Of a DNA stretch of 64,000 nt, positions 18,236 to 27,139 are shown one piece after another. The stretch spans positions 45,460 through 109,459 of the forward strand of contig CAJJKY010000006.1 of NCBI GenBank assembly GCA_905188195.1. The letters are read 5' to 3'. The DNA comes from Streptococcus parasanguinis (GTDB lineage: Bacteria > Bacillota > Bacilli > Lactobacillales > Streptococcaceae). The notes below the pieces were generated by a model, which was not told the DNA's origin, did not search any database, and saw nothing but the letters and a program-made list of their open reading frames with translations. Position 1 is the stretch's first letter, and each line of letters begins with the position of its first letter. The translations under genes and the position numbers were made by a program.

Positions 18236-18721
18236 TTAATTTGCGCTAGCTTCTAACATTTCGACATAATCGATGGCGACACAAAGTGAGATGACTAAAT
18301 CAGCGTATTCATCCTCATACACCGATACTTGGTAGGTAGAGGTTAGATGAAAGAGTTCCTTGCTAATCTCAGCGACGATTTGATCCCGATCATCAAACAA
18401 TTTGAATTCTAGGTCCCAGATATTTCCTTGTACCCTCAGTCCCAAATCTTCGATATCGTATTTGTCTCTAAAGAGCGTCAGTTTTTTATGGATAAAAAAG
18501 CGGTCCCCATCCTTCAACTCAACCACAAATTTGGGAAGAAAGCTGATTGTTTTTTTAGTAATGTGGCTCACTTCTTGTCCATTCTTATCATAGATGGTAA
18601 AAGTCTTGGGAATCTTAAGAAAAGATCCCTCAACCTGGTACTCAACATTTCCCAACTCATCTTTGATATCGAACCGCTCGCCACCCAATCGAAATTTTTG
18701 TTTCACTTGATAGGTTCGCAT
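18236..18721 (-). CDS. LURP-one-related/YxjI-like family protein
   Basis: The 161-residue protein (start MRTYQVKQKF) resembles the LURP-one/DUF567 tubby-like beta-barrel family: repeated FxIxDxxGNxxYxVxG-type strands and motifs such as KIPKTFTIYDKNGQEV. The family's molecular role in bacteria is not established. The ATG at 18721 has AAAGGAG 9 nt upstream. An in-frame ATG at 18814 exists, but translation from there would read through the T-box core and is rejected. It sits between the Ala T-box and alaS, so it is probably co-induced when alanine charging falls. Confidence 0.8.
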   Translation of the reverse strand: MRTYQVKQKFRLGGERFDIKDELGNVEYQVEGSFLKIPKTFTIYDKNGQEVSHITKKTISFLPKFVVELKDGDRFFIHKKLTLFRDKYDIEDLGLRVQGNIWDLEFKLFDDRDQIVAEISKELFHLTSTYQVSVYEDEYADLVISLCVAIDYVEMLEASAN

Positions 18722-18783
18722 CTTTTGATCTCCTTTAAAAAGCTCCAGACAACTGCCCATAAACAAAAGACAAGCCACTAAAC

Positions 18784-18939
18784 GAAGGGCGAAAAACCGC
18801 GGTACCACCTTCATTCAATGAACTTGTCATTCTTCATTTTGTATGCAATTGTCTCAGCCGAGTAGCAAAATCATTTCTCTTCCATGGCTCGCACCCCCGC
18901 CACTTCTCTGATTCCGAGTAACAATGATTTATTCTCAAC
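18784..18939 (-). promoter_or_regulatory. Alanine T-box leader controlling the LURP-like gene and alaS
   Basis: The canonical T-box AAGGTGGTACCGCGG is at 18811-18797 on the minus strand. Stem I is formed by AGTTGAG/CTCGGCT below and AATCATT/AATGATT above. The 3' side of the loop between them reads TTGCTA with GCU (18866-18864), an alanine specifier codon, fitting alaS downstream. The competing terminator stem (GAAGG with CCTTC) is not followed by a U run. Confidence 0.92.
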
Positions 18940-18945
18940 TATTTC

Positions 18946-18974
18946 ATTATACAAGTTCCAAAAGGAACCGTCAA
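18946..18974 (-). promoter_or_regulatory. Promoter of the T-box operon
   Basis: TTGACG (18974-18969), 17-nt spacer, TATAAT (18951-18946) on the minus strand. The spacer contains GTTCC-TTTT-GGAAC, an inverted repeat. The -35 abuts the prsA stop codon. Confidence 0.85.
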
Positions 18975-19919
18975 CTATTTTTTAGATGATGAACTGCTAT
19001 CGCTCGTTTGAACACCGATATTTTGCAAATATTGGTTGAAGGTTGATTTGAAGGCATCATCTTTGACCTTGATATTGGCATTGGTCATCGCTTTTGCAAT
19101 AATGCTACGGATGTAGTTAGTATCTTGCTTACGACCGTCAACAATGATCTCTTTCAAACGTTTTTCGTATTTCTTCCAGTCAGAACCTTTTTCTGTCTTC
19201 TTATTCAATTTGACAATATAGTAGCTAGCAGAATAGTTTTGACCTGCTGAAACTGTGATCACATCTGAAATCCCATTTTCATCCAACTTAAAGGCAGCTT
19301 CTTTGACTTGAGATGGAATATCTGCTGTTCCTGAATCGAACTTGACTTCGCCACCTTTGTCTTTTGTAGCAGTATCTGTCGAATTGTCTTTGGCGATTTG
19401 GGCAAAGTCTGCACCTTCCGCTTTAGCTGCTTCCAAGACTTCTTTTGCTTTGTCTTCTGAATCTAACTTGATAATTTGTGCTGTTACTTCTGGTGTGTAA
19501 GATTCAAAAGCCGCCTTGTAGTCAGACTCTTTGATATCTTTCTTAGCAGCTTGGTTGACTGCATATTCTAACAACATATTGCTACGGATTTGTTTCTTCG
19601 CTGTTTCTTCCGTCAAGCCTTGTTGCGCCAAGTAAGCATCGAATCGGTTCCCCAATTGTTTCTTTTGTTTAGCCAATTCTTTATCGACTTCTTTATCAGA
19701 AACCTTTGATCCATATTCTTTTTCAAAGACTTTATTGATGGTCATTTGGAAAAGAACTTGTTGAGCACCTTGGTTGGTTTTGATTTCATCATAGAAATCA
19801 GAAACTGTAATCGTGTCCCCTTTCATGGTCACGATATCTTTGTTTGTGCCATTGGTACACGCTGCTAGTGTTACGACTGATAGCAAGGTCACAGCACCTG
19901 CTACAAGTTTTTTCTTCAT
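18975..19919 (-). CDS. prsA: Foldase lipoprotein PrsA (parvulin-type PPIase)
   Basis: PrsA assists folding of secreted proteins at the membrane-wall interface. The lipobox LAAC places the lipidated Cys at residue 21. The middle contains a parvulin domain (about 140-240, including KDKGGEVKFDSGT) flanked by the SurA-like N-region and a Lys-rich C-region. The Ser-rich tail ends SSSSSKK. At 314 aa it has the usual length. It lies downstream of the methyltransferase and pepF in a conserved streptococcal gene order. Confidence 0.95.
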   Translation of the reverse strand: MKKKLVAGAVTLLSVVTLAACTNGTNKDIVTMKGDTITVSDFYDEIKTNQGAQQVLFQMTINKVFEKEYGSKVSDKEVDKELAKQKKQLGNRFDAYLAQQGLTEETAKKQIRSNMLLEYAVNQAAKKDIKESDYKAAFESYTPEVTAQIIKLDSEDKAKEVLEAAKAEGADFAQIAKDNSTDTATKDKGGEVKFDSGTADIPSQVKEAAFKLDENGISDVITVSAGQNYSASYYIVKLNKKTEKGSDWKKYEKRLKEIIVDGRKQDTNYIRSIIAKAMTNANIKVKDDAFKSTFNQYLQNIGVQTSDSSSSSKK

Positions 19920-19991
19920 GAAAATTATTCTCCGTTCCTTTTTAAACTTCTTCTATTTTACCACAAATTAGAGAGAATACCTTAAATTTAC

Positions 19992-20711
19992 CTAAAAAGA
20001 GCTAGGATCTGGCAAGGTTACCGTCTCTGCATTTTTCCGAATCATCAAAATACCATCTCCAAGTGGCACCAAACTAGCGGTCAAATCTGGATGATTGAGA
20101 GTCGCATGAAAGAGATTCTGAAGCCCCCGGTAAATGGTTCGTTGCCCACGACGCACTTCCATGATGTCCTTGGCAACATCTCCTCCTTGGAAAATATCAT
20201 CCAATACCACGACTCCCCCAACCTCTAAGAGTTCGAGAATTCGTGGCAAAAAGACGATGTACTTAGACTTAGCAGAGTCCATAAAGACAAAGTCATAGGT
20301 CTCTGTTAAATCCTGCAAGACATCTACTGCATCTCCTTCAAGCAAGGTGATTTGTTTTCTCTGATCGTATTTAGCCAGATTTTCCTTGGCAAAGCCAATC
20401 ATCTCTTCATTCCGATCAATAGTGGTAATTTGTGCATCGGGAGCATTTTCAGCCATTAAGAGCGCTGAAAATCCAATTGCTGTCCCAATTTCCAGGATTT
20501 TCTTTGGTTGTAGGGCTTGCAGGAGTAATCTAAAGTAAGCTACCGTTTCATGCGGAATAATCGGAATATTTTCCTTGCGGGCGAATGCTTCTAACTCCTC
20601 CAAGGCACCTGCTACCGGTTTTTGACGCGTGCGCATAAAGTCAACGATCTCGTCTTTAACCACTGGCCGGCGCATATTGTGGTTGGCATTTTTACTATAA
20701 GACTCTACCAT
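19992..20711 (-). CDS. SAM-dependent O-methyltransferase (family 3, YrrM-like)
   Basis: The 239-residue protein has a Rossmann methyltransferase fold: LEIGTAIGFSALLM (SAM loop), TTIDRNEEM, and FVFMDSAKSKY with the metal-binding Asp region, then VVLDDIFQGG. These are catechol/caffeoyl-CoA O-methyltransferase family marks. Streptococcal members are uncharacterised; a role in modifying tRNA wobble uridine (TrmR activity) has been shown for the B. subtilis homologue and is a plausible inference. The ATG is one base after the pepF stop codon, so translation is coupled. Confidence 0.85.
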   Translation of the reverse strand: MVESYSKNANHNMRRPVVKDEIVDFMRTRQKPVAGALEELEAFARKENIPIIPHETVAYFRLLLQALQPKKILEIGTAIGFSALLMAENAPDAQITTIDRNEEMIGFAKENLAKYDQRKQITLLEGDAVDVLQDLTETYDFVFMDSAKSKYIVFLPRILELLEVGGVVVLDDIFQGGDVAKDIMEVRRGQRTIYRGLQNLFHATLNHPDLTASLVPLGDGILMIRKNAETVTLPDPSSF

Positions 20712-20712
20712 C

Positions 20713-22515
20713 TTATGCGAGTCCTAATTTTTCTACTAGGGCTTCAAATTCATTCAACCGACGTTCAAAGACCGCAAAGGCTGCGTCCAAGTAGTCTTCT
20801 TTTTCCATATCCACACCTGCTTTGCGGATGACATTGAGTGGATAATCAGAATTTCCAGCTTTCAAGTAGTCGATATATTTATCACGATCTTCTTGTGTTC
20901 CATGAACAATTTTTTCAGCTAAGGCTGAAGCTGCTGCAAAACCAGTTGAATATTGGAAGACGTAGTAATTATAGTAGAAGTGAGGAATTCGAGCCCATTC
21001 ATATTGGATCTCAGGGTTGTCTTCTTTTGAAAGACCATAGTATTTTTCATTGAGCTCTGCATAGAGGTTGTTCAAGAACTCACTAGTCAAAACGGTACCT
21101 TCTTGGTCTGCTTTATGGATGGCATGCTCAAATTCAGCAAACTGCGTTTGACGGAAGACGGTTCCACGGAAGCCATCCAAGAAGTGATTCAAAATAGCAA
21201 AACGAGTTGCATCGTCTTCTACTTCTTCTAACAGACGTTCGGTCAGGATATTTTCATTGGTTGTAGAGGCGATTTCGGCAAGGAAGATGGAATAGTCCCC
21301 ATAGACATAAGGCTGGGTTTCACGGGTATAGCTAGAATGCATACTGTGACCAGTTTCATGCACCAAGGTGAAGAGATTATCCAATGTATCTTGCCAGTTC
21401 AACAACATGAAGGCATTGGTATCATAAGAACCACCTGAATAGGCACCTGAGCGTTTTCCTTGGTTGACATGCACATCAATCCACCGTTCGCTAAAGGCAC
21501 GTTTCACACGAGAAAGGTAGTCCTCACCCAAAACAGCCAAGACTTCTTCTGCTTTGGCCAACGATTCTTCATAGGTAAACTTGTAGTCTGTATCGGATAA
21601 TGGCGTATACATATCGTACATCTTCAAGTCTGAGATTCCTAGAATTTTTGAACGCAATTGCACATAACGTTGCAAGAGTGGCAAGTGTTTGTTCACAGCT
21701 GCTACCAAGCTATCATAAACACTTTCTGGTACAAAGTTGTCAGAAAGGGCCGCTTCACGAGCAGATGAGAATTTGCGAACTTTGGCATTGAAGTTGTGAA
21801 CTTTCACATTGGTTTGCAAGGTTTTTGCGTAGGTATGTTGGTACTGTTCATAGACCTTGTAGAGACCTTCGTAAGCTTCTTTACGAACGGCACGATCTTT
21901 TGATTCTACCAAAGAAATATAGTTTCCATGGGTTAATTGAACTTCTTCACCCTTGTCATCATGTACAGTTGGGAAAACAATATCTGCATTGTCCAAGATT
22001 TCAAAGGTTTCACCACCAGCCGCAAAGATCTCACCCGCTCCTGCAAGTAATTCCTCTTCTTTTTGAGACAAGACATGTTCTTTTTTCTCTAGCAAACGAT
22101 CAAAATAATGACCATATTGTTCTAAGGCTGGAACCTCACTCACAAAGGCTTTGTATTGCTCATCCGTAATGGCCATGAATTCAGGCTCATAGAAGGCAAA
22201 GGTTTCACCTAACAAGCTATAAAGAGACATCCCTTTTGATTGGTACTCTTGGTATTTAGCCACACGTGTATCTTGGTCATTTTTCATATGAGCATAGACG
22301 TAGACCTTTTCCAAACGACGGCTCAATTCCAAATAAGCATTGGTTGTATCCAACAGTGTTTGCGCTGAATCCAACAAATGACCAGCATAGTGGCTTGCTG
22401 CTTTAATATCTGCAGCTAAGCTGGCTGCTTCTTCTTCCCAAGCTTGATCTGTCGCAAAAATTGTCGACAAATCCCATTGGTATTTTTCATCAATTTCATT
22501 ACGTTGTTTTACCAT
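20713..22515 (-). CDS. pepF: Oligoendopeptidase F
   Basis: This M3 family cytoplasmic zinc endopeptidase cleaves oligopeptides. The 600-residue sequence has the HETGHSMHS zinc motif (near residues 385-395) and an ITTNENILTERL-like Glu ligand region downstream (ASTTNENIL). GGAGGATTAATCGAA precedes the ATG. It is 72 nt downstream of coiA and may be expressed partly from the competence promoter. Confidence 0.96.
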   Translation of the reverse strand: MVKQRNEIDEKYQWDLSTIFATDQAWEEEAASLAADIKAASHYAGHLLDSAQTLLDTTNAYLELSRRLEKVYVYAHMKNDQDTRVAKYQEYQSKGMSLYSLLGETFAFYEPEFMAITDEQYKAFVSEVPALEQYGHYFDRLLEKKEHVLSQKEEELLAGAGEIFAAGGETFEILDNADIVFPTVHDDKGEEVQLTHGNYISLVESKDRAVRKEAYEGLYKVYEQYQHTYAKTLQTNVKVHNFNAKVRKFSSAREAALSDNFVPESVYDSLVAAVNKHLPLLQRYVQLRSKILGISDLKMYDMYTPLSDTDYKFTYEESLAKAEEVLAVLGEDYLSRVKRAFSERWIDVHVNQGKRSGAYSGGSYDTNAFMLLNWQDTLDNLFTLVHETGHSMHSSYTRETQPYVYGDYSIFLAEIASTTNENILTERLLEEVEDDATRFAILNHFLDGFRGTVFRQTQFAEFEHAIHKADQEGTVLTSEFLNNLYAELNEKYYGLSKEDNPEIQYEWARIPHFYYNYYVFQYSTGFAAASALAEKIVHGTQEDRDKYIDYLKAGNSDYPLNVIRKAGVDMEKEDYLDAAFAVFERRLNEFEALVEKLGLA

Positions 22516-22587
22516 TTCGATTAATCCTCCAATGGTACTATTTTAGCATAAAAATAAACATTTCGGGAGGATTTCTATCTTAGAAAG

Positions 22588-23538
22588 TTAGCTTTTCTGC
22601 TGAGCATAAAAACGTGGGGGATAGAGGATCTGAACAGGTTGGATCCCTTGCGACTGATAATAGGTCATAAACTGCTGGTAGTAACCTTCTACATCCTCTT
22701 TAATTTGGAGCAAGTTCTGTGAAAGGATCGGACGACAAAGAGGATAAAAGAAATCTAGCCCCAGTTCCATCAGATGGTGTCCCTGCAAATAGAGTTCTTC
22801 CTGAAGCTTCAGCCACTTTGGGTGACGATAAAAGAGTTGCTGCTGTATATAGGTTAAAAATGTACGATCGAGCTCGACTGCCATATGCTGCATGGGTTGC
22901 GAAAGATAAGGGGTCCGTAAGACATCCAGTAAAGACCTTTGACCAAAAGGGAAAATTTCTGTTTGATGATGCAATCGCCCTCGTAAATCCTCATGGATGA
23001 GGTATTGCAGACGTAGCTCTTTCTTTGTCAGATCCAATTCCCAAAGATGGAACCCTCGATTCTGACTAAAATAAAGAAAGCCAGCCTGCAGCTTTGTTAG
23101 TCTTTCCTTGAGCCACAACTTTTTACCAAGTAACCAATAGACATGGTAACCGTTGGATCGATAAGTATCGCTCCTCTCCTTCAAGCGTTCTAAAGATAAG
23201 GAGCTGCACTGCACTTCCAAAGCTAAGTTCTTGTCTACTACCAAAAGATCGGCAATTTGTTGAAAGTCTGCTAAATAACTTTCTACCTCTGTATGAGATT
23301 CCTTAGAGGCCCAATCATAAAGACAAGCTTTTAATTCCAGATGTTCAAAACTCTCAGCTTCGTGATGATAGGGACAATGCTGTAATTTTATATGAGCAAA
23401 ATGAGCCCGTAGAACCGAGCCATTTTTTAGACGCACTGGACTATGACAAGCCAAGCAATAGAAGGGACCTTCTGTCACAGCTGGGATCTCTTCCATACAG
23501 TTCCACCGCTTTTGATTGTTATCCATGGCAATAAACAT
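22588..23538 (-). CDS. coiA: Competence protein CoiA
   Basis: CoiA is a late competence protein needed for processing of incoming DNA before recombination (protects with DprA/RecA). The 316-aa protein has the N-terminal CxxC-type region (CLACHSPV), the HFAH/CPYHHEAESFEHL segment and the conserved EVQCS nuclease-like motif (LALEVQCSSLS). The first ATG has AGGAGG 7 nt upstream and is preferred over the in-frame ATG four codons later. A com-box-like sequence lies 23 nt upstream. Confidence 0.95.
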   Translation of the reverse strand: MFIAMDNNQKRWNCMEEIPAVTEGPFYCLACHSPVRLKNGSVLRAHFAHIKLQHCPYHHEAESFEHLELKACLYDWASKESHTEVESYLADFQQIADLLVVDKNLALEVQCSSLSLERLKERSDTYRSNGYHVYWLLGKKLWLKERLTKLQAGFLYFSQNRGFHLWELDLTKKELRLQYLIHEDLRGRLHHQTEIFPFGQRSLLDVLRTPYLSQPMQHMAVELDRTFLTYIQQQLFYRHPKWLKLQEELYLQGHHLMELGLDFFYPLCRPILSQNLLQIKEDVEGYYQQFMTYYQSQGIQPVQILYPPRFYAQQKS

Positions 23539-23560
23539 AGGCCCACCTCCTCATCTATAT

Positions 23561-23568
23561 CATTCGAA
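23561..23568 (-). promoter_or_regulatory. Probable com-box of coiA
   Basis: TTCGAATG on the minus strand matches 6 of 8 positions of TACGAATA, including the CGAAT core. The preceding T-rich stretch typical of ComX promoters is supplied by the T tract of the neighbouring terminator. Confidence 0.6.
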
Positions 23569-23605
23569 AAAAAAATAGGAAAAAGGCTGGAAATTCCAAC
23601 CTTTT
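23567..23605 (-). terminator. Terminator of the 23613-24194 lipoprotein gene
   Basis: A stem of AAAAGG and CCTTTT plus TGGAA/TTCCA with one internal mismatch is followed by a minus-strand T tract that leads straight into the coiA com-box. Confidence 0.8.
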
Positions 23606-23612
23606 CTTCTTT

Positions 23613-24194
23613 TTATTCTTCAGAATCTGAATCTGAATCATCACTAGAATCATCAGCAACAGGAGATTTACTCAATTCTTTCTGCATATCTTTCATTTCC
23701 TTACGAGTACTTTCCAACTCTTCACGAGCATCTTTCAAGATTTCGATCAAAGCTTCACGGTCTTCTTTAGGAACGACTGTACTATCTGAACCGATGCTTT
23801 CCAAGCCTTCATTAAAGATATCTTTTTGGTTTTCTAATCCTTGCTTTAAGGTACTAATCATTGCATCGTATTGTTCTTTTGCAGAACCTGTCACAGAAGT
23901 GCCTGCTTCTTCAGTAATAGAAACAGATTGATCCATTAATTTTGCAAACAACTTTTTGAAGTCTCCAACTGTCTTAGCCTTGTTGATTTCAGCATCTGTT
24001 AAGAGGCTAGAAGATGACGTATCTTCTGAATCTGTTGAATTATCCTTACTTTTTGAAGTGTTGGCAGATTTGCTCGTCACTTTAGTCGTTGATTGACTGT
24101 TTGAAGTTTCCTTCTTTGTGTCTTGTTTGTTTGAACAAGCAGCTAGGGAAAAGATCGTCAAAAGAGCAGCTGTCGATAAGATCATTTTTTTCAT
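23613..24194 (-). CDS. Small lipoprotein with Ser/Thr-rich linker and acidic tail, function unknown
   Basis: The 193-residue protein starts with a lipoprotein signal (lipobox LAAC, Cys20). A low-complexity Ser/Thr/Lys linker follows (about 21-65). Then comes a predicted helical segment (about 70-175) with heptad-like charge patterns and no tryptophan or further cysteine. The tail is an Asp/Ser/Glu-rich run (about 178-193). I do not recognise the family. It would be tethered to the outer membrane face by lipid. AAGGAGACC is its ribosome binding site and its RBS is a 9-nt complement to the small RNA at 51992-52147. Confidence 0.8.
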   Translation of the reverse strand: MKKMILSTAALLTIFSLAACSNKQDTKKETSNSQSTTKVTSKSANTSKSKDNSTDSEDTSSSSLLTDAEINKAKTVGDFKKLFAKLMDQSVSITEEAGTSVTGSAKEQYDAMISTLKQGLENQKDIFNEGLESIGSDSTVVPKEDREALIEILKDAREELESTRKEMKDMQKELSKSPVADDSSDDSDSDSEE

Positions 24195-24280
24195 AAAATG
24201 GTCTCCTTTATATTTATTTTACCTCATTCTACCATCGAATACTTTGACTGTCAAATTAATCACTAGTTCTTAATATTAGC

Positions 24281-24326
24281 AAAAAAGTTGGACAAAACAC
24301 TGTGAAATCAGTGTTTCTGTCCAACT
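24281..24326 (-). terminator. Terminator of the MFS transporter gene
   Basis: A long stem (AGTTGGAC with GTCCAACT, plus AAACACTG with CAGTGTTT) is followed by T6 on the minus strand. Confidence 0.9.
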
Positions 24327-24361
24327 CCTCGATGATTAGTCATACAATTGTAACAATTTCA

Positions 24362-25534
24362 TTAGTCTACTTTGCCACCAAAAAGGCCGTGAGCCTTCCC
24401 TTGGGGCATTTTTAAGGCAAAGCTCAGCAAAAAGACGATCCCTACAACCCCTGCTAAAAAGAAACTCATGACTTGGTAACCGCCTCTTTCAATACAGAGG
24501 GCTGCGAGGGGTTGTAAAAGAATGGTTCCTAAATAACGAGCTCCTTGGACAATGGCCATAGCAAGAACCAAGTCTTTGCCATTTACCTGTTGGGCGATAA
24601 ACCGTAAGGAGACCATAATCAAAACCATCCCTGTTGTATGCTTGGCTAAAAGAGTCAAAAGCACTTTTAAGAAGACAGGACTTGGAAGAGCGTAGACAAC
24701 ATATTGAGCAAAAATAATCCCGATTGGAAGAGCGATCAAAACCCGTAAAGGCCAGTGGTCCATGAATCTATCAGAGAAAAAGATCAAGGGAGCTTCCACT
24801 ACGACGGAGATAGCCACAACTGTTGAGGCAATATGAACTGGTAGACCACTATCCATGAGTAGCTCAGGAATATAGGTATGACCAATATTTCCAACCCCTG
24901 AAGCCAAGCCAATCAAAATGATAAAGAAGAGGTAAGGTCCATTGTGAAGAAGGGGACGAATAGAAACTGGCTCTTTAACCTTTTCTTCTTTTTTCTCTCT
25001 TGTCTTCATCCGAACGGCACTTAGACAGAAAATGCTGAGTACAATGGTGATCAAAACCGTATAATAGACAGCTTGGGGGCTAAACTGATGATAGACCCAG
25101 CCGGCTATTTGAACACCGACCGAGTAGCCAATGGTTCCCCAAACGCGAATCTTCCCAAAAGCGTATGGACTTTGCGTTGCAAAAACTTCCATCATGGGAG
25201 CTGTCCCATTCAAACAGACTAGAACAATTCCGTAAAAAACGGTCAGCCAAAAGAGATTGGGGGCCCAAAGAAAACCGAAGACACCACCAATGATCACACT
25301 CAGACTGAGGGTCGTCATTTTTACGATTCCAAATCGCTCATTGATATAACCAAAGAAGGGTTGGGCTACCATGGATAAGAAAAAAGCAACCGATACCAAG
25401 GTCGACACTTGGGTTGCACTATAGTGCTTTCCCATCAAATAGACGGAAATGAGGGTCGTAAAGAGAGATGTGGACATAAAATAAAAACTATAGAGCAACA
25501 TATAAGCCGCATAAGAATTTCGGAATTTTTTCAT
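24362..25534 (-). CDS. MFS transporter (12-TM, MFS_1-like)
   Basis: The 390-aa membrane protein (start MKKFRNSYAAYM, with AAAGGA 5 nt upstream) has 12 hydrophobic segments and a central basic-acidic loop (KTREKKEEKVKE) between halves. The early YINERFG segment corresponds to the loop 2-3 signature of the superfamily. The overall pattern resembles the LacY/nucleoside-symporter-like MFS branch; the substrate cannot be read from sequence. An in-frame ATG at 25588 has no ribosome binding site. It is preceded by dacA in the same direction with a hairpin between. Confidence 0.85.
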   Translation of the reverse strand: MKKFRNSYAAYMLLYSFYFMSTSLFTTLISVYLMGKHYSATQVSTLVSVAFFLSMVAQPFFGYINERFGIVKMTTLSLSVIIGGVFGFLWAPNLFWLTVFYGIVLVCLNGTAPMMEVFATQSPYAFGKIRVWGTIGYSVGVQIAGWVYHQFSPQAVYYTVLITIVLSIFCLSAVRMKTREKKEEKVKEPVSIRPLLHNGPYLFFIILIGLASGVGNIGHTYIPELLMDSGLPVHIASTVVAISVVVEAPLIFFSDRFMDHWPLRVLIALPIGIIFAQYVVYALPSPVFLKVLLTLLAKHTTGMVLIMVSLRFIAQQVNGKDLVLAMAIVQGARYLGTILLQPLAALCIERGGYQVMSFFLAGVVGIVFLLSFALKMPQGKAHGLFGGKVD

Positions 25535-25572
25535 ATGAATCCTTTCTAAAAATATCGGAATGAGACAATGAC

Positions 25573-25601
25573 AAAACCCAACTGACAATCAGTTAGGTTT
25601 T
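25573..25601 (-). terminator. Hairpin between dacA and the MFS gene
   Basis: AAAACCTAACTG pairs with CAGTTGGGTTTT on the minus strand (one G-T pair), with only a short T run. It is a moderate terminator, so some readthrough into the MFS gene is likely. Confidence 0.6.
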
Positions 25602-25604
25602 ATT

Positions 25605-26951
25605 TTACTCTTTATTATAGCGCTTTTGAGCCTCTTTTTTGCGTCTCTCACGACTTTGTTTTTCAATCGAGAGAATGATGACAAGAATGAGAATTGGAAT
25701 CAAGATCAGGAAGTGATCCAGCGAAAGCCATTTACTGTGCTTAGCCGTTGTCTTTTTCCCACTTGCTGTTTCTTTGACAAGCTCTGGCTTGGCCCCTTCT
25801 TCTACCTTCATATCATCTCGGATACCTTCAGACAAGGTGTAGAGATCATTATCTACTGTCAGATAGCCATTTTTTACCGCAAGGGTCGGTTCTTTAGCAC
25901 CTTTTTTGACCGTTGCATAGAAGGGTTTTTCAAGTGTATAGGTCTTGCCGTCAATCTTCTGGACACCTGCATCTAGCAATTTTTTATAGCCAAAATCTTT
26001 ATAGGCTTTTTCGATCAAGGCATTGCCAAACGGGTGACGGTAATATTCCCCATCTTGGTCTGCCCAATCTCCTACGCCCATAATGACAGCAATTAAGCGC
26101 TGATTGCCCCGTTTGATGGTCGCGATATAGTTGAAAGCTCCACGAGGGCTTGAACCAGTTTTCAAACCATCCACACCTTTCAAGGCATACTTGGCTCCTG
26201 GCAATGAATAATTGTAGGTATCAAAGGTTTCCTCATATGGAGTCCCTTTTTTGACCGTGACTTGTGCTTGATTGGTATAGTTTAAAATATCTGGGTATTG
26301 ATTGATAAAATGATAGACCAAAATCCCTAAATCACGCGCAGTTGTCTGGTTGGCCGCATCGTTTGGATAATTGTTGACCTGATAGTAGCCTTGCAAGGTG
26401 GAGATGGCCGCCCCACTCGGGTTATTCCAGACCGTGTTGGTCATCCCTAATTCCTTAGCCTTGGCATTCATGCGCTCGATAAAGGCATCTGGATCATTGT
26501 TGGACATAAGATTGGCCAACATGAGGGTCGATACATTTGAGGATGGAACCACTGTCATGGTAATCAACTCAGGAATTGTGTAGTCTACCCCAGCAACAAT
26601 ATTATTGTTGGAGATTTCATAGATCTTTCCGATCGCTTGGTCTGAAGCGGTCGCCTTGATCACTGTATCCTTACTGATCTTGCCATTTGCCATATCTTCA
26701 AACAAGAGATAGAGCGTCATGAGCTTACTCATGCTGGCAGGATCTCTGACTTCATCGATATTGTCTTTCCAAAGAACATTGCCCGTATTTCCGTCAATAA
26801 CAAGCGAAGAATGTGGACGGTTAATGGCTTGGACATTGTCATTTGGATACATCTTTTGCGCCATATCCACCAATTCATCCGCACTCGCTAGAATTGGCTG
26901 GCATAAGAGACTCAGAAGGAGGCAAATATGGATCAAATATTTTTTTATCAT
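25605..26951 (-). CDS. dacA: D-alanyl-D-alanine carboxypeptidase (PBP3/DacA)
   Basis: DacA removes the terminal D-Ala from peptidoglycan pentapeptides outside the membrane. The 448-aa protein has a signal peptide (1-24), then the S11 peptidase motifs SMSK (Ser73-Lys76), SSN (137-139) and KTG (264-266). A beta-rich domain follows, with a C-terminal membrane anchor (about 410-430) and basic tail. Motif spacing is typical for low-molecular-weight PBPs. AAAGGAAAAG precedes the start. Confidence 0.95.
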   Translation of the reverse strand: MIKKYLIHICLLLSLLCQPILASADELVDMAQKMYPNDNVQAINRPHSSLVIDGNTGNVLWKDNIDEVRDPASMSKLMTLYLLFEDMANGKISKDTVIKATASDQAIGKIYEISNNNIVAGVDYTIPELITMTVVPSSNVSTLMLANLMSNNDPDAFIERMNAKAKELGMTNTVWNNPSGAAISTLQGYYQVNNYPNDAANQTTARDLGILVYHFINQYPDILNYTNQAQVTVKKGTPYEETFDTYNYSLPGAKYALKGVDGLKTGSSPRGAFNYIATIKRGNQRLIAVIMGVGDWADQDGEYYRHPFGNALIEKAYKDFGYKKLLDAGVQKIDGKTYTLEKPFYATVKKGAKEPTLAVKNGYLTVDNDLYTLSEGIRDDMKVEEGAKPELVKETASGKKTTAKHSKWLSLDHFLILIPILILVIILSIEKQSRERRKKEAQKRYNKE

Positions 26952-27092
26952 AAACTTTTCCTTTATAACAGACTAATCAGCTGGAGGCTAAAATAAGCTT
27001 CTAGCCCTCATGCCCTTTCCTCTTGTCTCCCAGTAGATGAAAAGAGCTAATCCCAGCAGATAATTACTTGTATTGTACCATATTTTGAAGCA

Positions 27093-27131
27093 GAAAAAAA
27101 CCTATCTGGCCCGAATAAATCGGCGATAGGT
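27093..27131 (-). terminator. nagB terminator
   Basis: ACCTATC and GATAGGT enclose a second paired segment (CCGA/TCGG) and are followed by T7 on the minus strand. Confidence 0.9.
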
Positions 27132-27139
27132 CCTGTTTT

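Noticed and set aside
18722..18814. N-terminal extension of the LURP-like protein beginning MKVVPRFF
   Set aside because: These codons are the T-box core itself (AAGGTGGTACCGCGG); the ATG at 18721 has a proper ribosome binding site.
23443..23931. 162-codon Ser-rich open frame on the + strand
   Set aside because: Antisense to the coiA start and the acidic lipoprotein gene; the Ser richness mirrors the Glu/Asp codons of the real gene.
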